A stretch of DNA of 64,000 nt. Origin: Symsagittifera roscoffensis. Taxonomy: Eukaryota > Xenacoelomorpha > Acoela > Convolutidae. Each line of letters begins with the position of its first letter. Position 1 is the stretch's first letter. The translations under genes and the position numbers were made by a program. Below, one piece after another: positions 34,929 through 44,916 of this stretch. The notes under the pieces are model-generated. The model did not search any database and was not told where the DNA came from. It saw nothing but the letters and a program-made list of their open reading frames with translations. Where the stretch lies: positions 42,548,759 through 42,612,758 of the forward strand of contig NC_087063.1 of NCBI RefSeq assembly GCF_963678635.1. The letters run 5' to 3'.

Positions 34929-35600
34929 CTTGATCAAATCCTGTCTGCTCACGACGATGAACTAAACAAGTTCCTAAGCAAAACGAAAAAAGATAACATT
35001 GTTTGTCTATTCAAAGAATTAATACTTAAGTTCAACGAAAAAGAGAGCATTCAGAACGACCTCAATGCTATCAAATCTTCAATAAAAAAAGTGCACAATG
35101 ACGTTAAAGGATCAGCAATGTCAGAAACGCAATCAGCAGGGGAAACCTCCAAGGGTAGCTACATCTCAGCACTGTTGAAACAGAAAAGCTCCGAAGATGA
35201 TAAAACATGTGAGGCGAGGATCTCCGGTATACCGGAGTTCAAATCTGTCAGCTTTGAAAAGAAGCCCAGACAGCTAGACATAATACAACACGAAGAAAAA
35301 GCCATGATTTCAATCATGGAACATCTCGAAATACATAAAGAAGCAATAACATCAGCAACACGTGTGGGAAAATTCAGACCTGAGTCAATAAGACCAAGAA
35401 CATTTTTAGTCAAGTTTCGCGACAAAATGACTGCATACAAGGTACTTGCGAGTGCCTTCAGACTGAAGCAATACGATGGTACCGCAGACAAAAAATTCAA
35501 AGTGTACATCAGCAAATCGTTGAATAAGACCGAGCAAGAACAAGAACGCAAAATCTTGAAAAAAAAGAAGAAGTCTGATCGAAGAAAACACATATCCTAG
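34929..35600 (+). CDS. LINE ORF1 (RRM-like ORF1 protein)
   Basis: The frame is open from 34929 to the TAG at 35598 and holds about 223 codons. It has a charged helical N-terminus (K-F-L-S-K-T-K-K-D through S-I-Q-N-D-L-N-A-I-K). An RRM-like fold follows: A-R-I-S-G-I-P-E, R-V-G-K-F, R-P-R-T-F-L-V-K-F and V-Y-I-S-K-S-L. A Lys/Arg-rich tail (E-R-K-I-L-K-K-K-K-K) closes it. This matches ORF1 proteins of CR1/Jockey-like LINEs, which bind the element RNA. I see no clear ATG at the very start; the first in-frame ATG is at about 35118. ORF2 begins ~70 bases downstream. The frame looks intact. Confidence 0.65.
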   Translation, partial: LDQILSAHDDELNKFLSKTKKDNIVCLFKELILKFNEKESIQNDLNAIKSSIKKVHNDVKGSAMSETQSAGETSKGSYISALLKQKSSEDDKTCEARISGIPEFKSVSFEKKPRQLDIIQHEEKAMISIMEHLEIHKEAITSATRVGKFRPESIRPRTFLVKFRDKMTAYKVLASAFRLKQYDGTADKKFKVYISKSLNKTEQEQERKILKKKKKSDRRKHIS

Positions 35601-35667
35601 CCGATTAAAAGTTCGTAATTTAGAACTCTTCCTAGATGGAGCAGTAGTAGATTTGAGTGAATGTTGA

Positions 35668-38535
35668 CTTTCTTTGAGTTACGAAACTGACCAATTTACC
35701 GATTATTCGATTCTTACTTTCAATACCCGAAGCTTAGTGAACTCAAGTAGGCGCACATCTCTATCAAACTTTGTCTTCACAAACAACTTTGACATCATCT
35801 GTTTAAGCGAAACATGGCTCACAATTAACATCAGCGACTCCGAACTATTCCTCCCTGGCTTCAATATCTTTCGTTCTGACACAAACACCAAACAAAATGA
35901 AAAAACAGCCCACGGTGGGGTCCTTATTGCAACAAAGTCTACACTAAAATGCTATGAAATTTCTCTTCCTGACCAATTTCAAGGTTATTGCACCGCTATA
36001 ATCTGGGAATCTTCCGAAGGCACATTACTAATTGCCACATGCTATTTCCCCCCTCCTAGGAGCGAATATTATCTGGAGCCCTTCCGCATTTGTCAGCTAA
36101 TGGACTTCTTGTCGAACTGCAATGCAAATCTTCGTGTAATAAACGGAGACTTTAATCTTTCTTCAATTGACTGGTCCATTCAAACCTCAGAACCGCTCCA
36201 TCAATGTATACTTGACAAAATAGATAAATTAAGCTTAAATCAAACTGTTCACTTCAAAACAACGAACGCTAATATACTTGACTTAGTCCTTGTTAGCAAC
36301 CAAGTTGAAATAATCGACACCCTACCACTCGACGCATTTACTGCACCAAAATCTGATCACAAACCTATTAACTCAATAATCCGCATAAAGGAACTCGAAA
36401 AAAACTCCACATTTAGTAAAACCAGTTTCTATAGCTATTGCGAAGCTGACTTCGACGGTTTAAATGAGGCGTTTTCAATCAACACCTTCTCACCTTACTG
36501 CTGGTCAAATGTTACAAAAATAGTCGAACTTTGGTACGAATGGATTCATAGCTTTCTACCAAAATTCATCCCGCGTAGAACTCAACATAGCTTAAATCTT
36601 TCTCCCTGGATAACTCCTGAGACGTCAAACTCAATGAAACGTCTGTCAACATTTTGCAAACAAAAAGGTTCACAATGTGCCTCGGTGATTGCAATGAATG
36701 AAAAGGTACAAACCGCCGCAGAGAATAACAGAAGCGAATACGAACAACATCTGTCAAACTCGCGTGATACTAAAGCCCTGTTTAAATACTATAGAAAGTT
36801 CCGTAACTCAGAACTACCTTTCGTCATGAAACTTGATAATTCAGTTGCGAAAACCTTGCCAGAACAAGCTAATCTATTCGCCAAGTTTTTTAACTCAGCA
36901 TTTATAATCTCTTCTCAACCATCCTGTCTTGAAAAACAAGAGCACTCAGTTAAACAAATAATTCATAATATAAAACCAGACAGGAATCTGATTGCCAAAC
37001 TGTGTAATGATCTAGATCTAAGTAAGTCGAGAGGTCCCGATCTACTACCTCCTATTTTATTTAAGCGTTGTAGTGAATCTTTAACGCCCTCTCTCTACCA
37101 TATCATATATAAAGCACTCCAGACCTGTTGTTTCCCTGATCAATGGAAACACTCTATTGTCAGCCCAATATTCAAAAAGAAAGGAAGCAAGGCCTCGATA
37201 AGTAACTACAGACCAATATCACTACTTAATATTGTCAGCAAAATCTTCGAAAAAGTTCTTTTCATCGATCTATATAAACATCTAGAACCTATGTTGCACA
37301 ACAACCAATTCGGATTTTGCGCGAAAAGGTCAGGGATCATCCAAATGCTGCTCTATCTTGATACCATATATTCAGCTATAAGCAAAAATGAAGAAGTAGA
37401 CGTAATATATACCGATTTCGAGAATGCTTTTGACAAAGTAGATCACGGTATTCTGATTGATAAGCTCTACTAGCTGGGAATCAGAGGCAAAATTTTAAAA
37501 CTAATTTATAACTACCTGAAAAATAGAACACAATGTGTCAAAATCAAAGACTGTCTGTCCCAATCATTCTATGTCACAAGCGGTGTTCCTCGAAGATCAA
37601 TCCTCGGGCCATTGTTTTTTCTTGTCATGATTAACGACCTACCAAGTGTATGTAAACATTCCACCAGCTTTCTATACGCAGACGACGCAAAGTTCTTACG
37701 AATTGGTACACTTAACGCAGATTTTCAGAAAGACCTAAATAACATCTTTACGTGGACTCAACAAAACCAGATTGCGTTCAATGCGTCAAAATGCACTCAC
37801 CTACCGGTTAAACGTGCCACAAGTAGCGACTTTCACTTCGACTCACATTTAATTAAGAAAGTCTCAGAGGAAAAAGACCTAGGAATAATTGTAAAATCGG
37901 ATCTAGGCTGGACATCGCATATTAAACTTAGAAGAGGAAACGCCCTCAGCACTCTATGCATGCTGAAGCGCAAACCACTGACTCTTAATACCAAGACGAA
38001 ACTTAATCTTCTCAAATTCATGGTAATTCCAGTTTTGCTATACGGCTCAGCGTGCTATCAATTGAACGTCGAAGAGATGAAACTCTTAGAAGGTGTTCAA
38101 CGCAATGCATGCAAATGGATTGCAACAGGTCCTAATTACATAACGTCGCTTCAGCGTCTAGGAATACTGCCTTTACCCATGTACATTCAGCTCAATAATT
38201 TACTTCTACTATCTAAAATCCTCAGTAATCACTACGACTTCAATTTTTGTGACCGTTTTTCGCCAAAAAATGACCTAGCTAATACAAGATCTCGTTTATT
38301 TGAATGTACACGCCCTGCAAACTTTGTTTGCCAAAAAAATTTGTGGTTTCATGCAAAGAGGCTGGCTAATTTGGTTCCTCAAAAAGTGGAGTTTACCAAC
38401 ACGATAGGACTCAAAGGACGGTTGCTGCAATGGATGTGGGAGCATTTCGAGAAAAGATTCGATGACTCCAACCCCTGTAGTTGGAAAATTCTGTGCGACT
38501 GTACCCGAAACAACTGCACAAATATGTCTAACTAA
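35668..38535 (+). pseudogene. LINE ORF2: APE endonuclease plus reverse transcriptase, one premature stop
   Basis: The frame is continuous for ~955 codons except for one TAG at 37471-37473. Counting from the TTG at 35674, the endonuclease shows L-S-E46-T-W-L, N-G-D159-F-N and S-D228-H. RT follows with N-Y-R-P-I-S-L-L, Y-T-D-F-E-N-A-F-D-K-V-D-H (first catalytic Asp) and F-L-Y-A-D-D at 37669-37686. The usual G-V-P-Q-G-S reads G-V-P-R-R-S. After RT come a typical LINE C-terminus and a (TAT)n tail near 38579-38600. There is no in-frame ATG before the endonuclease; an out-of-frame ATG sits at 35661. It is a recent but probably inactive copy of a CR1/Jockey-type element, distinct from the 2.1-kb array. 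Confidence 0.85.
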
Positions 38536-38601
38536 CTTAACTGAAACTGTGGGGGAAACCCCTTGCGTACGCTAAATTCATATTATTATTATTATTATAT
38601 G
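38536..38601 (+). mobile_element. 3' end of the LINE, TAT microsatellite tail
   Basis: About 40 bases after the ORF2 stop, a short run of TAT/ATT units (38579-38600) ends the element. CR1-like LINEs often end in a short simple repeat rather than poly(A). Confidence 0.6.
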
Positions 38602-39374
38602 CACTGAGGAACCCAGAGCAGGCAGCTTTTTAAAACAGAGAATCTCCCTGGCAATACAGATTGCGAACGCCGCTTGCGTACTCGGAACAATAAATGACCA
38701 AATAACTTTCGACGAAATTTTTTACTTGTAACACTTGTATATTATATTATCTCGTGTCGAGTTGCGTGTTCTTATTGAAGAAACGTAACCCGTATCGATT
38801 TTAATTGAAAAGGACTTAAACACTTGTCATCTTCTTTTATCATTATCACTTCCATATCTAAAAAATTCCAAGGATTTTGACTGGAATACATGATGAAGGG
38901 ACTCATGACTGTAACCTCGGTTACTATGATACTTTTGACCTTCTGATTACACGGACCGGAAGAAAGACCAATAATAAAATCAATCAAAATTAGTAAACTC
39001 GCCCTACAATGGGAAACAGTTGCATTTTTTTCAGCTCCTCGTTTTTCGGTTCGCAGAAGTGTACAAATTACATTTAAATTGAAGAAACAGTTGAAGAAAT
39101 GTTGGAAGTATTCCCTTGTATATATTGTTGTATATTCCCGATTTATAAGATTCCGATCCGAAGTTCTACTTCCAAAATGTAATGAAGGACGTGTGATATA
39201 ATTTTTGTTACCATGATACTTTTTTGATCGTAAAATGTAAAACTAAAAAGTAGGCATTAATTTACTTAAACCGAATACGCAACGAACTATAAAAATTGGG
39301 ACTATATCAGTTAAATTGTCATAAAAGTATAATGTGTTACAATTATTGAAAGTTTTCTGCTCTGCAGGTTTTGG
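38602..39374. other. Upstream flank of the tafazzin-like gene
   Basis: No coding region seen. Just before the start codon the sequence reads TTTTCTGCTCTGCAG then GTTTTGG, which looks like a splice acceptor. A non-coding first exon may therefore lie upstream. Confidence 0.45.
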
Positions 39375-39761
39375 ATGAGAATTAAAAAAGGAGTTGAATT
39401 GCCGAAAAGGTGGCCGTTTTCAGTACCCAGGACAAGTTGGTATATGGTGAAAGAAGTAACAACAATTACCTTAATTGGTGCTATCAGTAAATTTTGGCTC
39501 CGAGTGTTAAGTAAAACTCAAACCAAAAATCTGCAAACGTTTTCGGACTTGGCTCTGAAAAAAGTGCACAAGAACCGACCTCTTTTAACCATATCAAATC
39601 ATCATTGCTGTGTGGACGATCCCGTTTTGTTTGGTCTTCTGCCATTCAGTTTAGTTTCGAATCCTAAAAATATAAGATGGACCCCTGGCGCTGATGAAGT
39701 TATGTTCTATAAGGACAGCTTGTCTACGCTTTTTGGATATGGAAGAGTGGTTCCAACTATT
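39375..39761 (+). CDS. taz: Tafazzin-like acyltransferase, N-terminal exon
   Basis: Tafazzin is the mitochondrial phospholipid-lysophospholipid transacylase that remodels cardiolipin. This exon encodes 129 residues from an ATG. It has the conserved W-P-F near residue 13, a hydrophobic segment (28-43), and the acyltransferase block I N-H76-x4-D81 (within S-N-H-H-C-C-V-D-D-P). R-W-T-P-G-A-D-E-V-M-F and a closing G-R-V-V-P match the human protein's order. The exon ends in phase 0 at a GTGTGT donor. The next recognisable exon starts at 44197 in phase 1, so at least one exon of length 3n+1 is needed between them. That exon should carry the R-G-x-G-V-Y-Q-like segment, and I could not find it. Confidence 0.85.
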
Positions 39762-39809
39762 GTGTGTCTTGAAGTTTCAATTGAATTTTTCAATCCATAT
39801 TTTTAATCT

Positions 39810-40544
39810 AAATTTTCATCTCAAATCCTTGTAATTTTCCAGATATGACCCTTTTTTTGTAATTGTTTCCAAAAACTTAAATTTAGTTTTTTTTCTTCAA
39901 AATTTTAATTCCCAACCTTGTGGTTGAGAGCTGTCAGATTATTCTCAGGAGTTGCGAATCTTGCCTCCAAATTTGACTGCTCAAATCTTCGTACTCTTCC
40001 AGATATGACGTTTTTTTTCTTCAAGTTTTGAAGTTCCTTACCCCCTGTAGTTGGGGGCTGTCAGAGTATTCTCAGAGATTGGGAATCATGCCCCTAATTG
40101 TGGCTGCTCAAATCCTTTGTTGTTTTCGAGATATGACGTTTTTTTTAAAAGTTTTTTAGAAAAACTAATTTTGAAGTTTCCCAAAACTTGAAATTACCAA
40201 CGCTGTAGTTGGGTACTGAGAGGATACTCTCAGGAGTTGCAAATCTTGCGTTCAAATCTGACTGCTCAATTGATTTTAGTTTCCAAGATGTGACAATTTT
40301 ATGTAATTTTAAAAATTTTCAAAGTATTGAGATATTCGATACTTCATTAAATTTTATGGGTTTTCAAATTTTAAATTGAAAAAAAACTTGAATACAAAAA
40401 ATACAAAATTTGAAATAACCAACCCTGTATTTGATTGCTGTCAGACTATGCAGATCTTATCTCCAAGGATGTAGAGCCAATATCCAATATATGCGCTTTT
40501 TAGTTGTCAAAAATTCGAAGCACCAGAGGTGCGTAACACGCTAC
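39810..40544 (+). mobile_element. Helitron-like element with tandem units, copy 2 (in tafazzin intron)
   Basis: This is the same family as 5520-7108. CCAACC-TGTAGTTGG-like segments recur near 39909, 40033, 40195 and 40420, with GCTGTCAGA, TTGCCTCCAA and GAGATATGACG between them. It ends with the hairpin GCACC-AGA-GGTGC (40520-40532) and then CTAC at 40541 followed by T (the expected CTRR with one change). It begins only ~50 bases after the tafazzin splice donor. Confidence 0.6.
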
Positions 40545-40636
40545 TTTCACTTTTAAAGGCTGCTTTTTTGTCGTGTTTTTGCCAGTGTTTGAAAAGTGCA
40601 GCTTCGCCTGTGTTCATAATTAGTTCAACTTTTCAG

Positions 40637-40712
40637 CGTTAGCCTGGAGGTAACACTCACGCCTGGGACTGCAAAGGTCTTGGGTTCGAATCTGATTCAA
40701 ACGGGAAATATT
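40637..40712 (+). other. tRNA-derived segment (possible SINE head)
   Basis: TAGCCTGGAGGTAACAC resembles a Pol III A box, and GGGTTCGAATC near 40681 is a good B box at tRNA-like spacing. Stems pair poorly, so it is not a functional tRNA; a tRNA-derived SINE or pseudogene is likelier. Confidence 0.4.
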
Positions 40713-40744
40713 CTGTTTCAACTGAAATTTTCGGACAATTGTTT

Positions 40745-43454
40745 GTCTGGTTTTCTTTTGTAGGCTTAGTTGCCACACCTTGGAGTCATTTTTTTGCTTC
40801 GCGCATTTTTAAATGTTTCTTTTAGTGTTGGATTTGCTCCTGCAATTCGTAATTCTACTTGTCTTGACTTCGTATTTCATTTTTTCTTTTTTGTTTAGCT
40901 TAAACACTTTTCGGCCCTTATCATTTCCGCATAATTTTTATTGTCTTAGTGGCCTAATTTTGGGTCGTTTCTAGAGAAACGCAATTTTTACGCTCCCCTC
41001 TGCACTTGGTTATTTTTCTACCACTCGTTTTGTTGATTTTTCTTTCGGCGTAATAGGTTTCGGCTTAAATTTTATCGGCTTACAGTCCTCTTTTTGAAGA
41101 GTAAAATGGTTTTTATTCAAACATTTTCATGGAAGTCTCGAACGTTTTTTTGAGTTCCGAGTTTTTCTTATAAAAACATTTTTTCGGAGCAACGTGTCTG
41201 CTCATGAATTGTCGAGTTTGTAAATTTTATTTCGACGCTCTTTTTTTATTCATTGTTTTACTTCTTGTCATGTTTTCTTGAAAGGAGGTTTTATTCCAGA
41301 CAAAATAAGACAATTGTAGGAAAGTTTTTGGTCGATCAATTTTTCGATCTTTTTTTCACATTGAGTTTTACGGCTTTTTTCATCATTTCTGTCGGTTTGT
41401 TTATCAGGCTATGCATGTGCTGTCTTGCAAATAAAGCAAAGCTTGGCTTCGCCCATGTTTGTAAAATTTGTAAAGGTGCAATTAATTGTATTCTAAGATT
41501 TCGGATTTTTTTGCAAGTTTTATAGTTTTTTTTGATCTATAAGTCAATATCTTGTCCCTTCATCTGTAAGTAGTCAAAATCATTCATTTTTGTATCGCAA
41601 GTGTTGCGAAGTTCTGCTGTGCCTCTGTGTAGCAATTTATTGTAATATAATTTTTGGTTACCAGTTTTTTTTGAAAGGCCGTGTGCGCGCGCTGGCATCG
41701 TTATGTTACTGTCTATGAACATTATAGATGATTGAATGATGTGATTTTAACCTTTACTCTATTCAAGGGAAATTTTTCTTGTTGCTGAAAACCTTTAAAG
41801 CATGTAATCTTCAGGAGTAATTATCATTTTGATAAAAATTTGTTTTTTATGTTCTTTTTATGAAATGGATCCCTCGATTTTAGTTCCATCGGCTGCCACA
41901 TTAGCGTTTATGAGGTTCCATTTGAACCTTTAATAAGATATTATCACGAACTTTCCCAATAATGCTATCAGGCGGTATATATCCGAATCTAGGACCATGA
42001 TGTAAGTCTCAAAAACAACCTAAAACAATTTGGCGTAAAAAATGTCGCAGTCCATGTAGAAAGCGAACAGGACTAAAAGAAATCTCGGCAAAACTGTGGG
42101 AGATGATTCGATTTATGGGTTCAGCGAAACTGGCTAAACGAATTAAACGACTGTATTTAATGGTGTCCTGGTAACGAAAGTTACATCGCGTTTAGGCTAA
42201 TAAATATTGAATTGTCGAAATTTGGAGGTAATGCAGTTTGTAAGTACCACAATGTTCCGACCAGTTTTTAAAAAAACTACAAAAAAAGTTTTTGTTTCAA
42301 ATTAATTAGTTTTTTTGGGCGGTGTGATAAAAGAATTTGACGTTGGGCATATTCGACAGTCATAGTAATATAGGCAAAGAATGGTTCCAAAATGGCGCTA
42401 AAAATCTCTAAAACTACTCTTACTTGCTTACAACTAAGTTTTCAGGGCTTTAATTAAACATAAATAAGCTGTTGTAAGCATGCGCGGTCACCTAATTAGC
42501 TCGAATTTCCCAAAAAGCAAAAGTTTCAATCAGTTTTTATCGACACTGAGAAAGTTTTCATGTCGTTCGAATCACGTCTAAAAGGGCTTTAATTTGATAT
42601 ATCACTGGACCCATTCCGATGATTATTTGTGGTACCTGATTTTGCGTGGAAAAAAAACCCGAATAGAATGTTCCTTCCAGAGTTTTCAAATGGTCTGAAC
42701 AGTAATGATATGAAACAATAAAAAAGTTGCTAGGTTTTAGTGATATTCCAGCCTGGGCACTGGAAGATTAGCACATATAAACCGATTAGATTTTTTTGTG
42801 AATTTGTTAAGTATAGAAGGTTTTGACTTAGAAAACCTTTCATTAAACCAATCTTTAAAAAGAACCAGAAAGTTATCAGTTAATGTCAAGTATTGGTGCA
42901 ATATCAAAATTTACCAAATAGCTTTCAAACAAGAGATTATCTTTCGCAAAATTTGGACTTCGAGCATCTTATTCAAGTATAGATGCTCAACCCTTTTGTT
43001 CTGAATAATTTTGCAAATCATTTGACGAGATTAAAATTGCTAATGCATCTCTTCTTCACTTAATACGAAATGAATTGTATCCTCAGAAAAATGGCGTGTG
43101 GTATAAAACCTTTGTCATTCATCAAAAAACCATCACATTAAAATTGTTCTAGCCTGATTGAATGCGCTCGTTATGTGCCATTTATATTTTGAAATCTTTT
43201 TCACTACTCAATGGAATATCATATAATAACGTGTAATTTTAGAGCATATAATAACATAAAATGCAAAGTAAAACTTAAGTATTTTTCAATCTTTATTTTG
43301 AACATAAAACGGTGACAGCATATAGAGAAACATCCTGCATTAATTTAGGTTTGTTTGTGTTTGAATTGTTTAATGTCTTGTTTTTTTAATTACTGTGATT
43401 GACTTGTTTAATGTCTTGTTTTTTAATTACTGTGTTTTATAAATTGTTTGGCTT
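40745..43454. other. Intron sequence of the tafazzin-like gene
   Basis: No exon is recognisable. T-rich stretches carry short copies of a GCGAAG...GCTTCGCC motif family (about 40588, 41425, 41600) that also occurs at 49500. The frame at 42798-43004 contains a Y-Q pair but aligns poorly to the missing tafazzin segment, and I do not call it. Confidence 0.4.
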
Positions 43455-43935
43455 GATTAAAAGTAATGAACGTAGTGAAGACTATTATATAGGTCTTGCT
43501 GATTGTTTTTTGTTTTTCTTTCAGAAAAAAGTCCTAAAATATTGATGCACTTAGGTATAATGCATTTTTTGAGCTTAGCTGAAGTTAATCTGCTGAAAGT
43601 GACGTAAATAGCTCTCTCCAAATACAAATGAGGAAATGGCGCAAAAACACGTGAACGATTTCTAGTTTCGAAAGTGGAAATTTATTTTTAAGCGATTTCC
43701 CAGCGGAATAAGATTTCCCAGCGGAATAAAAACTTTACCTATTGATCCAGTTTTCTTAAGTTGGCTTCATGTTATCAAAAAAGCGCCAATCATAAATTGT
43801 TCTAGAAATTCAAAGAATTTAAAGGGCATAAGATTTTCGAAAGTTGAGATTTTATCAAGAAAGTGTTTTTTTTTAAGTTTACTTGCGTTCATTACACTTT
43901 TTGCAATCTTCGATTGGCTATGTTTTTATAGGAAA
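43455..43935 (+). repeat. Three-copy interspersed repeat, copy A
   Basis: It begins near AAAAGTAATGAACGTAGTG with TATATAGGTCTTGCTGATT. It continues through ATTGATCCAGTTTTCTTAAG and CATAAATTGTTCT to CTTGCGTTCATTAC and TTGGCTATG. Copies B (46175-46625) and C (47565-48050) share these landmarks in the same order and strand. Confidence 0.75.
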
Positions 43936-44196
43936 GATATCTGATTTTTAGTTTGAAAATTTTTTTCAAATTTCCTATTGAACCAATTTTTTTCTAGAAA
44001 TTGTTTTTTCAAAAGATAAATGGTTAATTATAAAAGCTTCAAGAAGTTAAATGATCTCTACGGTGATGAACTTTTTTCTATCAAACGCGGCATATGTTTT
44101 TCGAACAAAAAAAGACAATGATTTAGTGGTTTAGTTCTTCAATTTAACTGCGATTGAGCATTTAAAGATTGCTCACTTTTTCATTTTCTGCTTTAG

Positions 44197-44573
44197 CTGG
44201 TTGGGTGCATCTGTTTGCCGAGGGTAAGATCAACCTGGACCAACGTCTTCTTAGACTCAAATGGGGGGCTGCTAGACTCCTCCACGAAGCCAAAATACCG
44301 CCAATTGTTTTGCCCATATGGCACATGGGCATGGATGATTTGTTGCCCAATAAGAGACCATACATTCCCCAAATTGGACGGAAAATCACGTTTGTGGTTG
44401 GAAAACCGATTGATTTTACAGAGCAGCTGGCTGCTTTGAGAGCCTTGAATTACACTAGAACTGAAATTAGAAAACGATTGACGGACACCATGGAAAAGGA
44501 GCTGAGATTGTTGCAAAAACAGTGCGAAGAAATGCACAAAAGTTTTAAAGCTTCCGCTGATTTGAAAAGTTAA
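44197..44573 (+). CDS. taz: Tafazzin-like acyltransferase, C-terminal exon
   Basis: The exon follows a clear acceptor (TTTTCTGCTTTAG) and encodes G-W-V-H-L-F-A-E-G-K-I-N. L-R-L-K-W-G-A-A-R-L-L, I-V-L-P-I-W-H-M-G-M-D-D-L-L-P-N and I-T-F-V-V-G-K-P-I follow, the tafazzin C-terminal half, ending at a TAA. The family's F-P-E-G acyltransferase motif reads F-A-E-G here, which may weaken activity. Joining this exon directly to 39761 would be out of frame. Either a middle exon is hidden or lost, or the gene is decaying. A polyadenylation signal lies ~180 bases downstream. Confidence 0.85.
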
Positions 44574-44748
44574 AACTTATCTATCGAAAATTTCTGATAG
44601 CAGGTGAATTTTTGGCAGTACTTGCTGACAGAGGCTGTTCTCCTGCAACAGATTCTTTCAGAAACTTTATGGTTGAGTATTGAAAATTGAAATGATTATC
44701 AGATTTAGCAGAAAGTAAGAATCATACAATGTATGAAAAACTTTCCGA

Positions 44749-44754
44749 AATAAA
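44749..44754 (+). terminator. Candidate poly(A) signal of the tafazzin-like gene
   Basis: AATAAA, 176 bases after the stop at 44573 and before the next gene's acceptor at about 44909. Confidence 0.4.
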
Positions 44755-44916
44755 GAAAGAGTTTCTTTGTTGCGTTTGAGGTGAAACAATGGTGTAATTT
44801 AGATATATATTCTAGAAAATGAATTTGCATGTTCCACAAGTTGAGCTGATTTAAACACTCTGCTATGAGGGAAAGTTTTCGGTCTATGGGTTTTCTGTCT
44901 TTTTTTCAGAGTGTAA

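Noticed and set aside
42798-43004. Missing tafazzin middle exon
   Set aside because: Contains an I-Y-Q but lacks the R-G-x-G lead and the following helix pattern, and has no fitting splice sites.
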